Of a stretch of DNA of 64,000 bases, positions 1 to 12,100 are shown piece by piece. This DNA is from Cyanoderma ruficeps (lineage: Eukaryota > Chordata > Aves > Passeriformes > Timaliidae), in the NCBI GenBank assembly GCA_008694505.1, contig VZDJ01000041.1, positions 5,975,956 to 6,039,955 on the forward strand, read 5' to 3'. The notes beneath the pieces are model-generated. The model saw only the letters and a list, made by a program, of their open reading frames with translations. It had not been told where the DNA came from and searched no databases. Each line of letters opens with the position of its first letter. Within the stretch, counting starts at the first letter, position 1. The position numbers and the translations under genes are program-made.

Positions 1-3000
1 CCAAGTTCATTCAAATTTGATAGAGAACTACATTCTAAGTTCTTAAATTTGCATAAAAATATCAGCAGCTGGATGAGGCAAAGAAAATCTGACAGGGCTC
101 CCACCAAGGGAGGAGACTGCCAGGATCCCAGTACAGTTAAAACCTCCTTTTGCCAGAACATCTTGTATCTTGTGCTCAGCAGAGGGCTAAAGAAAGTTAG
201 GCAGGAGAATAGAGAGCTGCAAATATTCTACTGGAGTAGCATTGGGTAAAGTGCTGTGGCATAGGAAGAAGCTGAGCATGCTAAAGAAAGGTAAACTTAC
301 ATAAGAAGAAAAAAATGAGACATTTATCAGGAAGGGGCTTTGGAGTACTGCCTGTGGTTGCAGGCAGCAGGTCTATGGCAAGTATCAAAGGGTCTTATCT
401 GGAAGTGTTGGACAGAACCTAGCAGGGGAAGATAAGATATTGTATTAGAGATTCGTTCCTGTCAAGTTCTCTTCAAGACTATAATAATGAAGAATAATGA
501 GCCTTGCAGGGAATCAAGTCACTGTCAAGCATATCCCTTACAAAGGTGGTGGCTCATCATCTTTGCCCCTTTATGAAGTCTCTAACCCTTCTTGAGCTCA
601 CCTTTAAATATCTTCCCAGTCAATAATAAGATGAGACATTTCCAGGCAAACACTCCATTTGGGAAAGGTCACCCAAGGTACTTGAGGCCACAGGATGCCC
701 TTTACTGCTGCCTGTGGGGCAGTGGGCTGTGCAAACAGAGTCCTCACAGGGGGTGCAAGTGACCTCTGTGTCCAAATGACAGGCTGTGAGAGATTATATT
801 CACAGGATGTAAGTAAGAATACAACCAAAGGAATGTTGAAAGACATAGTTTCATTTTGGTTTGATTTAATTGTTAGCTATTTCAACTCCTCTTTCTTTTT
901 TTTCCCCTCTTTTTTAATATCCATTTTAATAAAAGATTGAAAATTTCCTTGAGTCAATGGGGATGATGATCATTATGGTCAAATCACTTCTCTTCCTCTG
1001 AGCTGCACAAATGACTGAGTTTTAAGCAAGCTTAGATTTTCTAGCTGAATACCTGGGATGAGAGTATTTTCAGAAGTGTCAGGGGATAAAACAAAATTAA
1101 CTCTTGAGAGAATCTTTCTGGTTTAGTGTACTGTCTATTGGAAAATGGAGGAAGAGTTAGACAAAGAGAAAGGAAAGAGTGTAGCAATTTTAGAAATTAA
1201 TTAAGTATAATTTTAGGCATGTAAATAACTAGCTGTCATAAATATTCCATTCTTTCTAATTTCTTGGAGTAGACAGACAAAAATTCATTATTTAAAAAGC
1301 ACAGTTCCAACATATATGTATTAACTATTTTCCTCTGACAAGGTTTTGATAATTTTTCTAGCAATTTGTATTCCCTGTATGACACAGGATGTCACATACC
1401 TCATACTGTACCTCATACCTAAAGGTACAGAAATTACTTTATAGTATGCTAAAAAACAGGTTAAATACAACATTTTAAAGAGCAATGTTATTCAGACCCA
1501 CATTGAAATTCAACAAATGTATTTTATAGCTTCAATATTCTCAAGCATTTGTAATGGAAGAAGAAATTACATTCTCTTTCACCAGAAGATCCAGGTCCCC
1601 AGGGTTGTTATAAATCAGAAAAGGAGCAAGAGTATCAATCAAAGTTTTCTGAATTTATGTCATTTAAAAATTTTATCAGCCGACTTTTATGCTAATAGAC
1701 TGTATAGCTTATGATTTTATGTATGCAGGTCTTTTTCGTCAGAAGACTTTGTCTTTATCTTAACAGAAATCAATGCATGAGGAACAGGGAAAACCCTGAA
1801 AACAGGAAGAAGTTGCAGTGAAAACATTCGAATTTGCCCATAAGTTCAAGAAGAAATTTAAAAATGCACCTTTGCCTTTGAAACATATTAGCACTAATTC
1901 AGTCTCGAAATTCACAGTTGAGCCAGCAGCTGTAAAAGAGCAGAGGGCAAAACCTGTGCATAGATGAGTGATCTTTTGTTTGCTGCTGCACCTCAGAGGC
2001 ATCCCCTGCAGAGATCAAGGCCAGTGTCTTGGGTGGGGGCATCACTACTGACATCAGGGACAGCCCAGTGAGCCCTTTCCCAGCATCTCCACGAGTATAA
2101 GTCACAAATCAAACAAGGGAGCGTGTTCCCTCGGGTCAGAGTACTGCAGTGTTTGTCCAGAAAGTGTCAAGAGAAAGATCATTAATATTCCTTATAGTAA
2201 ATGGTAGAAAAAGGAAAACTTAACAAAAAATGCAAAAGAAAAGGCTGTATAGTCTATTAAAACTCCTAAAACAGAAAAAAAAAAGTAAAAATAAGAACCT
2301 GATTAACAAGCAGAAAGCTAGAAAAGGGCAGAAGAATAATATTTTTTTAAAAAAGCAATGGTGCTATAAGGATGTGGAAGATGAGATGATCAGCTCAACA
2401 GCCTGTTTTACCCTCCAGTGTGCCTGCTCTGGCAGTTAAGCCCTGGAGCTGAAAGTTGTTTAGTTACATTTGGAGAATCAGCTGTTTAAAAATAATTATC
2501 ATAAGGTATGTAGCTATACATGATGATGTATGCTGGACAGTCATAGGAAAATAATGACTCAGTCATAGGATATAAATAATTAGAGGCACATTAATATAAG
2601 GTTCCTTTGTGGTCATTCATCACATATATGGGATTATCAAATGAGCAAACTGTGCATCAGCATATATCAAAGCACGTTATTATTTTACCCTTTCTTGAAA
2701 AAAATTGTGAAAATGTAGAAAACAGATGGGCAAAAAAAGCATTAGAGAGGGATACTGGTATCCGAACACACATCATAGACACTCAAGCAAGAGAAGGAGC
2801 TCAAGATAAAAAACAAATTATGCAACCCTAGAGAACTTTGTTTATAAAAGATATTGAAGACAGACTAGTGCTCTAACTGTAAACGCTGGCAATTTTGTAT
2901 TCAAATACAGATACAGAGAAGTAAATGACAATATATCTATTACAGCTATTGTTACACTAATATAACTAATACAGGATATTAGGAAGGAATTTATACACAA

Positions 3001-3061
3001 AGTGCTTTTGAACTCTTTGGATGAAAAGAGTGGTAGTTTCACTGTTCTTGTCTTATTTTCA
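1..3061. other. non-coding AT-rich stretch, no gene seen
   Basis: I see no gene in this stretch. Open frames are all under about 85 codons, overlap on both strands and show no recognisable domain. It contains an A-rich patch around 2262-2360 that yields a lysine-rich reading by composition alone. It also holds a small AP-1-like site pair near 2538-2570, listed separately. A pyrimidine-rich run ending in ttttcag just before 3062 looks like a splice acceptor for the LRR remnant that follows. Confidence 0.6.
2538..2570. promoter_or_regulatory. AP-1-like site flanked by a direct repeat
   Basis: The 11-mer cagtcatagga occurs twice, at 2538-2548 and 2560-2570. A consensus AP-1 core, TGACTCA, lies at 2555-2561 and runs into gtca, making a near-palindrome. 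AP-1 and related bZIP factors bind this core. Whether this copy is used is unknown, because a 7-mer occurs often by chance; only the paired arrangement makes it worth noting. Confidence 0.2.
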
Positions 3062-3853
3062 GAGTGGTTTGGTTCTCAGGCAAAAGGCTAACAGATGACC
3101 CTGAAAGAATTCCCTTTAGTGTTAGATATTTCTGACTTTTGAATAACAGGATAAAATTCATACAGCTGGGTCCTCTGAAGCTATATTTATCACCAGATTT
3201 CTTGGTTCTGAACAGCAAGCAACTCAGGGATGGAGCTACGAAAGAAGCCTATGAAGGCTTGCAAAGCTCATGTGTCTTCACAAGGTTGGCAATCATTTCA
3301 GGAGCACCCCAGCAGACGTGTCCCAGTGGAGCTGGGGCACCTGAACTGTCGTGGAATAGACTGTGACTCAGCACAGGAGTCAGGCAGCACTGAGCCTCCC
3401 TAGCAGCAGGGTAACCCACCAACCCTTCCCCATAGCAGAGTTTGACTCATGATGAAGATGAACTTCGGTCAACTGAGGAGCATCCATTCCCTCCATTCTC
3501 CCCCTTGCCCTTAAGGAATAATATTTAGCATCCAGTAAAATATTAGTAATTCCGACTGATGTCTTCAGTGAGCTGTCAGAGCTAGAAAAGCTTGATCTGA
3601 GTCACAATCAAATTACTGAAAAGGCATTAAGAAAGCAGCTTTTGGTAACATGATTAAACTGGAAAACTTGAACTTGGCAGAGTATTTGCTCACTGGAGTA
3701 CCTCAGAATTTGCACTCATCTTTAAAGGACCTCAGGCTTGACAAAAGGAGAAGAGTTTAATGAGGCACAAAGCATTTCTGAAACTAGAAAATCTCACTTA
3801 AATTGATCCCTGAAATAAAAGTGTACTCTATAGTATAGAAGATTTAAGGCCCT
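3062..3853 (+). pseudogene. decayed leucine-rich-repeat gene, SLRP-like, main exon remnant
   Basis: Seen in the sequence: several LRR units can be read in changing frames. Near 3101-3230 they include VLDIS, NNRIKFIQ and FLVLNSKQL. From 3525 the reading gives VIPTDVFSEL and LEKLDLSHNQIT. After a frameshift near 3635 it gives LENLNL and VPQNLHSSLKDLRLDK, then a stop, and finally AFLKLENLT in the third frame near 3769-3797. Repeat lengths alternate at about 25 and 21 residues, and the VP..L.SSLK.L.L unit is typical of small leucine-rich proteoglycans, which are secreted matrix proteins that bind collagen or growth factors. Pyrimidines plus ttttcag precede 3062, and a gtaagg donor-like site begins at 3854, so this looks like an exon in place and not a retrocopy. 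At least two frameshifts and several stops make it non-functional. Nephrocan- or podocan-like members are possible parents, but I cannot tell which. A Cys-rich N-terminal exon was not found. Confidence 0.6.
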
Positions 3854-3964
3854 GTAAGGTTTGTTTCCCTTAGATTTAAGTTATAACAGGTAATCAGAAA
3901 TTAATTATCAACTTCTGAGCACATTATAATGGTTTTTTTTCTTCACTTAAATATTTATTTTCAG

Positions 3965-4085
3965 TCTGGGCATTAGTCTTTCTCTCTGGCAGTCATAATG
4001 TTGAGAGCCGTCATCCTGGTGCATGGTTAGTGAATAACCAGATAAACCTGGATAGTGTTGGGCTATTTGCACTTCAAACCTGCAA
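3965..4085 (+). pseudogene. possible second exon of the LRR remnant
   Basis: An acceptor-like run (atatttattttcag) ends at 3964. The following sequence can be read, without a stop in one frame, as a short segment containing SHNVESRHPGA and NNQINLDSVGLFAL, which fits the N-x-I/L pattern of terminal LRR units. Its position about 110 bases after the donor-like site at 3854 fits a short intron. The match is weak and rests on spacing and a few residues, so it may be chance. Confidence 0.3.
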
Positions 4086-5302
4086 GGCTCTCAGGAAGTC
4101 TGCTATTATTAAAAATATGTTGAAAAAGGGATGGAAAAAACATAGACACATCAGAGTGGGATTTCCTCTAGGTGGAAAGGATGGATAGGTCTTAGCTTTT
4201 GACATCTGCTGATTCAATAATAAACAGTTTAAATAAATATATTTAATCGTAGGCAAAATGGTAGGAGAACACCAGATTTATTTTAGAATATTTAGGAATA
4301 GTGTTTTAAAAATCTCAATACTCAGAGTCTCCTTGAGGTAACTAAAATGAAAATATCTTGATCATTTAATTGCTCAATAAAGTAAGAACTCTGGTATATT
4401 TCTGGTCCATGTTATGCAATTGACAGTTTGCATATTTGAAGTTAAAAGAAATCTTAAATATGTCAAAAGGGGAATTCCCAGCATACCCAGATTAAAAGTC
4501 ACTGATAAATTCAGTGCTGTATTATGTCATTTCAGGGGTCCATCAGAGTTTTTTATTGGTCTATATTTTCTAAGTTACATTGAAGCTTTGCCACTACAAA
4601 AATCCACTGCAAGGATAAGGGTAGTTGCAGGAAATACTTCAGACTTTTTCTGCATTCATTTAGCTCTTACTAAAATTCAGATATATTTTTAGGTATTTAG
4701 TTCCGTATTCATTTTACACATGTGACAGTTTCAACATCTCTGTGTTCTCTCTGATCCTGTAATCATTTGAGATGCCAATAGTGATGTAGTCTCCAACCTC
4801 AGGGCACTTGAACAGAGGCACACACAGGGGCACTTACATTTAAAGGCAATTTCTCTTCAGCTCTTTTTCAGCTAAAATAAATAAATTAGTACTTAAACAC
4901 TGATCCCTTTCCAGAAGTCCCTGGAGTTAGTGAAGTTGAACATTGGCTCAGATGTTTTTGAATCAGTGTTTGAAGGAAGCAATCATTTTTTATCCATATC
5001 TCAGCTATCACGTGGATATAAAGTCTTTCCTGACTAACTCCAATGGCTGCTGTGTCAGACTATGCTCACAGTGCATCCCTGCTGCAGAGACAGACACAGA
5101 AAAAATCCATGTGTCTGATATTTGCTTCTCTGCCTGGTCTAGGTTTCTGGCCGACCTCTGCAGTGGTGGGCAGGCAGTGTCCTGTGTGCCTGCTCCCCTA
5201 GCTCTAGTACCACCCGCTTGGCCCAGCTCCAAGTTCAAGTACCTTCAGCTTTCTTGATGAAGAAGATATATTTCTTCCACTTTGTATCAAAAATACCCTA
5301 TT
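4086..5302. other. non-coding stretch, one unremarkable open frame
   Basis: No gene is recognised. A 104-codon plus-strand frame at 4943-5257 is open but has no domain, signal peptide or splice context, and an open antisense frame covers much of it. Its 3' half is richer in G and C than its surroundings. I treat it as chance or as part of an unknown old repeat. Confidence 0.5.
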
Positions 5303-5348
5303 CAATCAATCAAACAAACAAACAAACTAACTAACTAACTAACTAAAT
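5303..5348 (+). repeat. tetranucleotide microsatellite (caaa)n / (ctaa)n
   Basis: The tract begins with caat units, passes through several caaa units and then about five ctaa units before ending in aaataaa. It is a compound tetranucleotide repeat of the kind that varies in length between individuals. It has no coding role. Confidence 0.9.
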
Positions 5349-6163
5349 AAAAATGCTAGTAGCTGGTAGCATGAGCTCTTTTAATGGTTTAAGTAGACAG
5401 GGAATTAAGGGATGGCAGAAATTGCAAACGGAAACCTCCAAGGCCTGGATGTTTAGAGGTAATCAGGCTGCACTATGCTTCGTGCAACAGCTCAGAGATT
5501 CCAAAGCAGGAGAAGGTAAAAATGTAACCTGCATCAACCTGATAATAGGCTTAGTTCTACAACTCCCAGGTGTGCACTGGGCATGCAAATAAAGTAAAAC
5601 CTCATCACCTCAGCTTAGAAGCTGAATGGAAACAGACAATGCAGAAAGAGGAACCTTAAAGCATGAATGAATTCTCATTTAGGGGTGAGGCAACAACACA
5701 AAACAGCACACACACTCCCCTCATCCACCCAAGCCCTTTCCTCCTTGGGGTAAATGAGAATTTTGGACACTACCACCAGACCCTGGAGCTTCACGAGCCT
5801 TGTACTGCAGAAATGCACATGCTTAACATCACAGATCTTCAACAGTACTGATTAGCAGCTAGGGGATACTTCACTATCTGTTAGGAATTGCACTGTTTGC
5901 CATTAATCAGTGACAGCCCTTTTGAACACACTCTGTTCATGTCTGCACAAGATACAGGACAGAGCACTAGTCCTGGGAAGAATTAGATATGCAGATAGGC
6001 CAAGCTGGAGATTTACCTGTCTAAAGGGAAAGCTGATGGAAAAAAAAAAAAAAAGCCAGGCAGCTTTTGGGCTGTCATTTGACAGTGTGAATGGAGCATG
6101 GTTCCCCCACAGTTGTTCCCATCGGTTATAATTCAGTTATTCCTGCAGTGTGGAGTCTGGTCA
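5349..6163. other. non-coding stretch
   Basis: Nothing gene-like is visible beyond short open frames without domains. A pure A run of about 15 lies at 6040-6054. It has no recognisable repeat body upstream, so I do not call it a retroposon tail. Confidence 0.5.
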
Positions 6164-6194
6164 AATTCTCAGGTGCAGCTAACACCTGAGAATT
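6164..6194. repeat. perfect 12-bp inverted repeat, 7-nt loop
   Basis: aattctcaggtg (6164-6175) is followed by a 7-base spacer and its exact reverse complement cacctgagaatt (6183-6194). The DNA or a transcript could fold into a stable short hairpin. No U-run follows and no gene sits upstream, so it is not read as a terminator. The arms include an E-box-like CAGGTG on each side. Confidence 0.75.
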
Positions 6195-8470
6195 GCTGCA
6201 GTTTTGGATACAAGCAGCAGACTGATATTGAATATCTTCTTTTGGCTTTCTTAGGGCATCCTTAGCTACATTTTTCTTTCTTTTTGGTCCATTACTAATT
6301 AAAAGGCAATGACACAGGCTCACTTTTCCATCTCATGCATTGAAAGGAATGAGGGATTTTCTCACTAGGTTTTTTGAAGGAAAAGCTTTGGACCTTACTG
6401 TTTTCCATATGTATAAACCTGGGATGCCTGTATTCGGTTGACCATCACTGAGAAAACATCATGCAAAGAAATTTCAGCAGTCCCCTGTAGCCAGAAGAGC
6501 CAAAATGCAGCCAACAGAACCTCTTTTTCCAATAAACTTCAGGATCTGGGGGAAGACAGACAGAACACTTGAGGCAAGTCATATGCAGTGCCAAAGTCTA
6601 TAACGATTTAGGGGCAGCCTCTCTTGGCAGTGCCAAGAGAGCAGAAGAGCCAGCTGTTATAGCTGTTGTGACCAGCTAAGCTTCCTCACCCCATTTCTGA
6701 GGAGGGATCACCCTGTGGTTTAAATGGGCAGAGCTGCCTCTCCCACACACTGCTTTGGGTGGTGGGAGTTTGCTTTCTTTTGTTGTCTTGTTTCTTTGTC
6801 CTCCTTCTCATCTTCGAATGTTTAAAGGAATGCTTTTTCTTTGGCTGCATGGTACTGGAGATTTGATGTGTAGGGGCATCGAGTCTTCCTTCCCAAACAG
6901 CAGGTGGTGGTGCTGGGTTACGCAGAGCACTTGAGACACGGCTCACAGATGTTGCTTCGTTGTTGAATAACAGGCACAAAATGGATGCTGAGCAAACTTT
7001 TCTCCATTTTTTCCCTCCTTATTGAGGGTCACAATATTTACCCCTTTTCATCACGTAGCTAAACAAAGTCTGTTAAAAAATAAACCTTTCTAAAACAAAT
7101 ACTTGTAATGTTAGGATAAATATAACTCACAGAATGTTATTAACCATCTAAAAGTTTTGCTGTGTGTCATATTTTTCTGAAAACTGGTGAAGTGGTTTTG
7201 TGTTTAACTTCTGGAGTAATTTGTTTACATTTTTCATTAATTTTCCAGACTTGGGTGTGTATTTTTTTTCCCCGTCCTTTTTTTTTATTATTTCTTTATT
7301 TGGTCTTTGTTTAAATACAGTTCAATTCAGGTTTACCCCTTGGTAATTGTAAGTGCTGTGCAGCATTGCTTATACTTCAGTGGCTGTTTCATGTCATTTG
7401 CAATACAGATCCCCTCAATATGAAATGATTTACTAATTACTGTGTCAATAAATCAAGTTCTAAATGAGTTTTCATTGTATTGTTCTGGTTTTTTTGACCA
7501 AGGGGTGCCATTACCTTTCTCAACAGTACCATTATCTGAAATTAGCGCTGTAACATGAAGGTTTTGAATAGTTTACATTGTATCATTTTGAAGCCAAGCT
7601 GCGAGTATTGCAGTAGCCCAAACATCAGTCAGAGCTTGCAGGTGAACAGCTTCATTCCTCCCCCCCCACTCCAAAACTGTGAAGGCTTTGCTCCAATTTT
7701 TATTATTATTTTTAATAACCAATTTGGATAAGAGTGAAACTTTTTGTTTGTTTGGTTGGTTGTTTTTTTTTCCCTGTCTTGGAGCAATAGTTAACCAAAT
7801 ACTGCTATGACTAAAATAGCTGTCCTAGTTACAAAATGATCATGCTTTAGCAGCCTATTAAAGCATATATATGTGACTTTAATTAGATCTTTTTTATTTC
7901 CAGAAATTCCCTATTGCCTGGGCAAAAGATAGTGAGGGAAATGTGTATGCTGTTATCCTGACATAAATCCCTCGATGGCAAAAAAAGCATAGACAGGGAA
8001 ACAACTCTGCAGTGACACTTTGGTCCTCAGCTACTCATATCCCATATGGCACAGGATTGAGGTGAAAAGGAAACCAAGATCCCATTTTGTGAGATTTTGA
8101 CAGACTCTTCCCCCATATTGGACTGCAAATTCCTTCTGCTATGTCTCTGTTCAGAATATGACTCCAAGTACAATAATCGAATATTTTATATCATTTTGGA
8201 TTACCTGTATAAAATAATGTAATGCAAAAAGTAATCAGAGAAAGTGGTTTTGTTAACAGCATAAGCTAACCCCAAATTTCCCTGGGCTCAGTCATTCAAA
8301 CAATTTCATTATTGCTTTGCCAGGAGGTTAACAAAAAAGTTTGCAGAGGCTCCTGTGTAGTAGAGGATTGTTTGCAATTGTTATGGGCAGGGAGGATGAT
8401 CTTGTGACTCAGGCCCTGGAGTGTCCCAGATGTGCCACAGATTTCTCACACAGACTACTTAATCTTCTGA
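6195..8470. other. non-coding stretch with T-rich tracts
   Basis: No gene is seen. A 10-bp hairpin at 6619-6641 is listed separately. T-rich patches occur near 7260-7310 and 7740-7775. The part around 7310-7485 has an even, homeobox-site-rich AT texture (several taatta and atttgcat-like words) of the kind often seen in conserved non-coding elements. That is only an impression, because no comparison could be made. Confidence 0.45.
6619..6641. repeat. perfect 10-bp inverted repeat, 3-nt loop
   Basis: ctctcttggc (6619-6628), spacer agt, then gccaagagag (6632-6641), an exact reverse complement. The tight loop would favour hairpin formation in single-stranded DNA or RNA. No flanking gene suggests a role. 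Confidence 0.75.
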
Positions 8471-8515
8471 GGCCATATGTTCAGCTGGTATAAATCAGCA
8501 CAGCTCCAATAAAGT
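8471..8515 (+). repeat. remnant of an old amniote interspersed repeat
   Basis: The stretch tcagctggtataaatcagca followed by cagctcca resembles the start of an old repeat that is common in turtle, crocodile and bird genomes (ggttcagctggtgtaaatcagca-type, usually followed by its near-complement). Only one arm is recognisable here. The identification is from memory of the motif and has not been searched. Confidence 0.4.
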
Positions 8516-9092
8516 TAGCTTAGCTTTCCGGATTTTCCGCAGCTGACGTTTCTGACCCCTAGCAGATCTCTGTAGAGCAGAGATATTAACACTTCCCTGC
8601 CTTGTACACTGCAAAAGAATCAGCTCGTTAAAGTTCATGTGCCTCACATGTAACAGAGTTTTTGAAGCTGTAGAAATGCCCTGGCAGACAAAGAAGCTTG
8701 GCATCCCAAGTACGTTTTTAAAAGGTTTACTACAGAAATAATATTCTCTTCTAGCAGAGAGTTGTTGAATAGGACTTTGCATGCAAAAAATATTATTGCC
8801 AAACTTTCTGAACTTGTCAATTGCTCATCATCCAAAGGCAGAAGAAACTGTAGTTTGGTGGTCTTGCCTGAAGTGTTGCTGAGTATGGACCACAGCAGGA
8901 GGAGAAACTCATCCTGAGCTGAAACAGGAGAATTGTAGCAAAAAGCAGCCCTTCTGCAAGGCTGCTTTGGCTCCTCACATTATCCATTTGGTTTGGGTTG
9001 GGCTCCTCCAGTGTTTTGTGTTGGCAAAGATCTTTTTAATAATAAGTAAAACAAAGGAAACTTGACGTCTTTTTGCAGCAGTTACTGAGCAA

Positions 9093-9190
9093 TTAAGGGC
9101 TCAATTCTTCAAAGGATTGTAAACCTGTGGGTGGTCTCATTGATTTTGGAGCTACTTCTGCGTTTAAAACTGGGCATGCGCTTGTGCATC
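9093..9190 (+). repeat. second old amniote repeat remnant
   Basis: The order of words here is gggctcaattcttcaaagg, then attgattttggagctact, then gtttaaaactgggcatgcg. It follows the pattern of an old reptile and bird repeat (ctcaattctgcaaag, attgacttcaatgggact, gtttaaagttaagcatg). It is heavily diverged. I cannot name the family with certainty; a mobile-element origin is inferred from the motif pattern. Confidence 0.4.
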
Positions 9191-12100
9191 GTGTGCAGCT
9201 GAGCCCTCCTAGAGCTGCTGCTGATACTTCCATTTTAGAGTCATTTTACAGTCTCTAAAATTATTACTGGAACTGCCTCGTCCTCTGGGCATTGCACACG
9301 CTGGCAGTTTGCCTCTGTCTTCTGACTGATTTAATGCCACAACATAAGTGTAGAACTGTGGCAATGTTTCCATTAAATCCACGCTGTACTGCACATTTCT
9401 CAGTATTTAAACACTGCATCTTTTCCAAATTATGAAAAGCAATGTTGAGATCAACTTCCTTTAAAAAATGCTTATTTCACATCAAGCAAGACAAAGGCAT
9501 GAAAATACGTATGCATTAAGTAAAACAAATGATCTGACAAATCTTCCCTCAAAAATGTTAAATGTAGCTAAAGAAAATTCCTATGTGGTAAATGTATTAC
9601 AGGGCTTTAAATCAGAGCCCACAGAACAGGCTGAGCTGCAAGCAAAGAGAAAACTCTGGTTACATATGTTCAGCTGGTAATGTGTGCTTTTATGCTGTCC
9701 AAAGTCCTGCTGGGGTTCTTAGAAAATATTTACAAGATGCAAATAAAATGTAAACGGCATCATGTTTCCATGAAGAAAAATGAATGAACAGTTTCCATGC
9801 AGCTCATACAGTTTCACGTGTTGCACCAATGTTGCCTTATGATCCTCAAGGACCTTTCTTTGCGCAGAAAGCCAATTACCTGAAACATATCACTTCTTTC
9901 TTTTTTTTTTTTTCAAAACAGACATTCTGTTAAAGATTATCTTCCCTTGCAATACATGCCTTCAGATTTTATCTCTTTATCATCTAAACAAACCCTGGGT
10001 TCTGAGATGGCTTTGCATTTCCACAGGTGTTTCTTATCAGTTCCACATTTTCTTCTGACAACATGAAAAAACATTCATATGTCCTTGCTTAGTAGCTGTT
10101 CCCTGACCCAATGCTAAAGCTTTTCTGAATGCAGAAATGTGTTGCGTGGCTGCTGTAATATCTCTATACCCCAAGGGTCTGCTGCAGCTTTCTTTTTTAC
10201 AGCATCGAGCAGTCACATGCTTGGCAGTTAGCACAGAGGAAAATTTGATTCAGAGTCGGAGAGGAAAGAGGTGACCTATTTAAAAAGAGTGAAAAAAAAA
10301 TGCAATCATTAGTCATTGTACCTCATTATGTGGCCAGTCTGGTTTTTTGTTTCCCACATGCTGGGGTGCAGAACATCACTGCTCCTACTCCTTCCTATGG
10401 GGAAGCACACATTGTATGAATGCAACAAATCATGTCTCACAGCAGCCATGTTGGTGCTTTTCTTGATTTAAGCTAAGCTTTATTTTCTTGCATCAATGCC
10501 TATCCTTCACCTTTGGCACCACAAACATGCTCCTTTCATCCCATCTCCACTACTGGAAAAGCAAAAGGTCAGCCCATACCAGTGATTTAATATATTCTGG
10601 GTTCTGGATAAGCCACTGCAACAAAGCACTCAAGAACCACCAGTGTGTGAATTTGATCCATCCTGTTTTATCTTTTTAAGGAGAAATGTAAAAACACACA
10701 CTGGGAGTATGCAGGCCTTCAAATTATGTATATAGTGCATTTATATTTCTGTCTTACATCAGCTGTCATAAAAGCATAATTTTACAGAAAATAAGCATTT
10801 AAAAAGCACCTGAAATTCCTTTTGACATTTTAAATCTTTGATATGTACTTCAGGTGATCATTAAAATACTTGTCATTGATGAACCCAGACAGCAAAATAT
10901 GCTTTGTAATAATTTTGGAGTAATATGTATAATTAGATAGGAAGCGTTTCAGGGCAAACACTGTGTTTTACTGCTGATTATAATTACTCAGGAGGCTTCA
11001 GTTGCTTTGCCTATTGAAATAAATCATCAATTTGTTTCTGAATCCAAGGCAGAGAAAGAGCGTGCTACATTTCTGCAGTGCTGGCGGTGTCCAGGGAGTT
11101 GTGCAGTGCTGGGGGAGTGCTGGCATTAGCCAGTGCACCACTGGCCCCCCGTGCATTTCCCCTCAGACACCCCATGGATCTCTGCAGCCACCCAGCATTC
11201 CCACCCAGGCACAGGGCTGGTGAAGCCTGAGCAGCACAGCCCTCTGGAGGCTGCAGCACCCCTGGAACTGATGTAAGTTCATATCACTGTGTTGAAGGGA
11301 CTTCTGGAGCAAACTATAGGCTTTTCAGAGGTATTAATCAACTTCTGGAGGGTTTGGTGGGTTTTTTAATCAGAAAAAGAAAAATCTTTTTTCCATGAAT
11401 GTTTTTGAAACAAAAATCCTTGCAGTGATAACAACAAGGGGAACAATGAGAGAAGAACCAGGTCGGTGTTCAGAAGCAGCTGAGTCATGGGGACTGTCAG
11501 GCTTCAACACAATCAACGAGCTTTATGAGTACAGCTGGTTTCTGTACCTCTACACTCACTGCCAGTCTTGCAAACAAGCCCGTGTAGCCACCCAAAAGGA
11601 TGGCTCATGTGAACAAGCCACAGCACTCAGAACACAAGAAGCACATTGTTTCAATCAGTTGTACTTTCTTTGTCCGCATATTAGTGCAATGCTCTCTTAA
11701 TATATTCTGAAAAACAGAGAAAAACTTTTCCCAATGAAGATGGCTGTTGAGAGAGCATGCTTGACCTCAATGGCTCTGTTTTGTTCTCCCTTTCATGCTG
11801 GTACTACTTTAAAGGCAGGGTAAGAGGAGTGCATCACAGAACTACCCTCCCGTTCTGGTTTTGTCTCAGCCTCTTGGGACCAGTGAAGGAATGGGCCTAC
11901 AGACCTGGACAAAAAACTTTTCACACAGTGTGATGACTGCCCAAGCTCTAGCTGTTCCAGCTAAGGGTGATGACGTACAGTGCCACACCTCTGGCTGCCT
12001 GGCAGCGCTCTGGGATGCTCAGCTGTAGGAAATCCAGCTCTACCACAGCTTTGCTTCTGCAGGGGGGCATGAAACACTCTGAGTACAGCTGACCCTGTGG

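Noticed and set aside
4943..5257. 104-codon frame with several Cys residues, considered as an N-terminal SLRP Cys cluster
   Set aside because: Cys spacing does not fit, and it lies downstream of the LRR remnant, not upstream.
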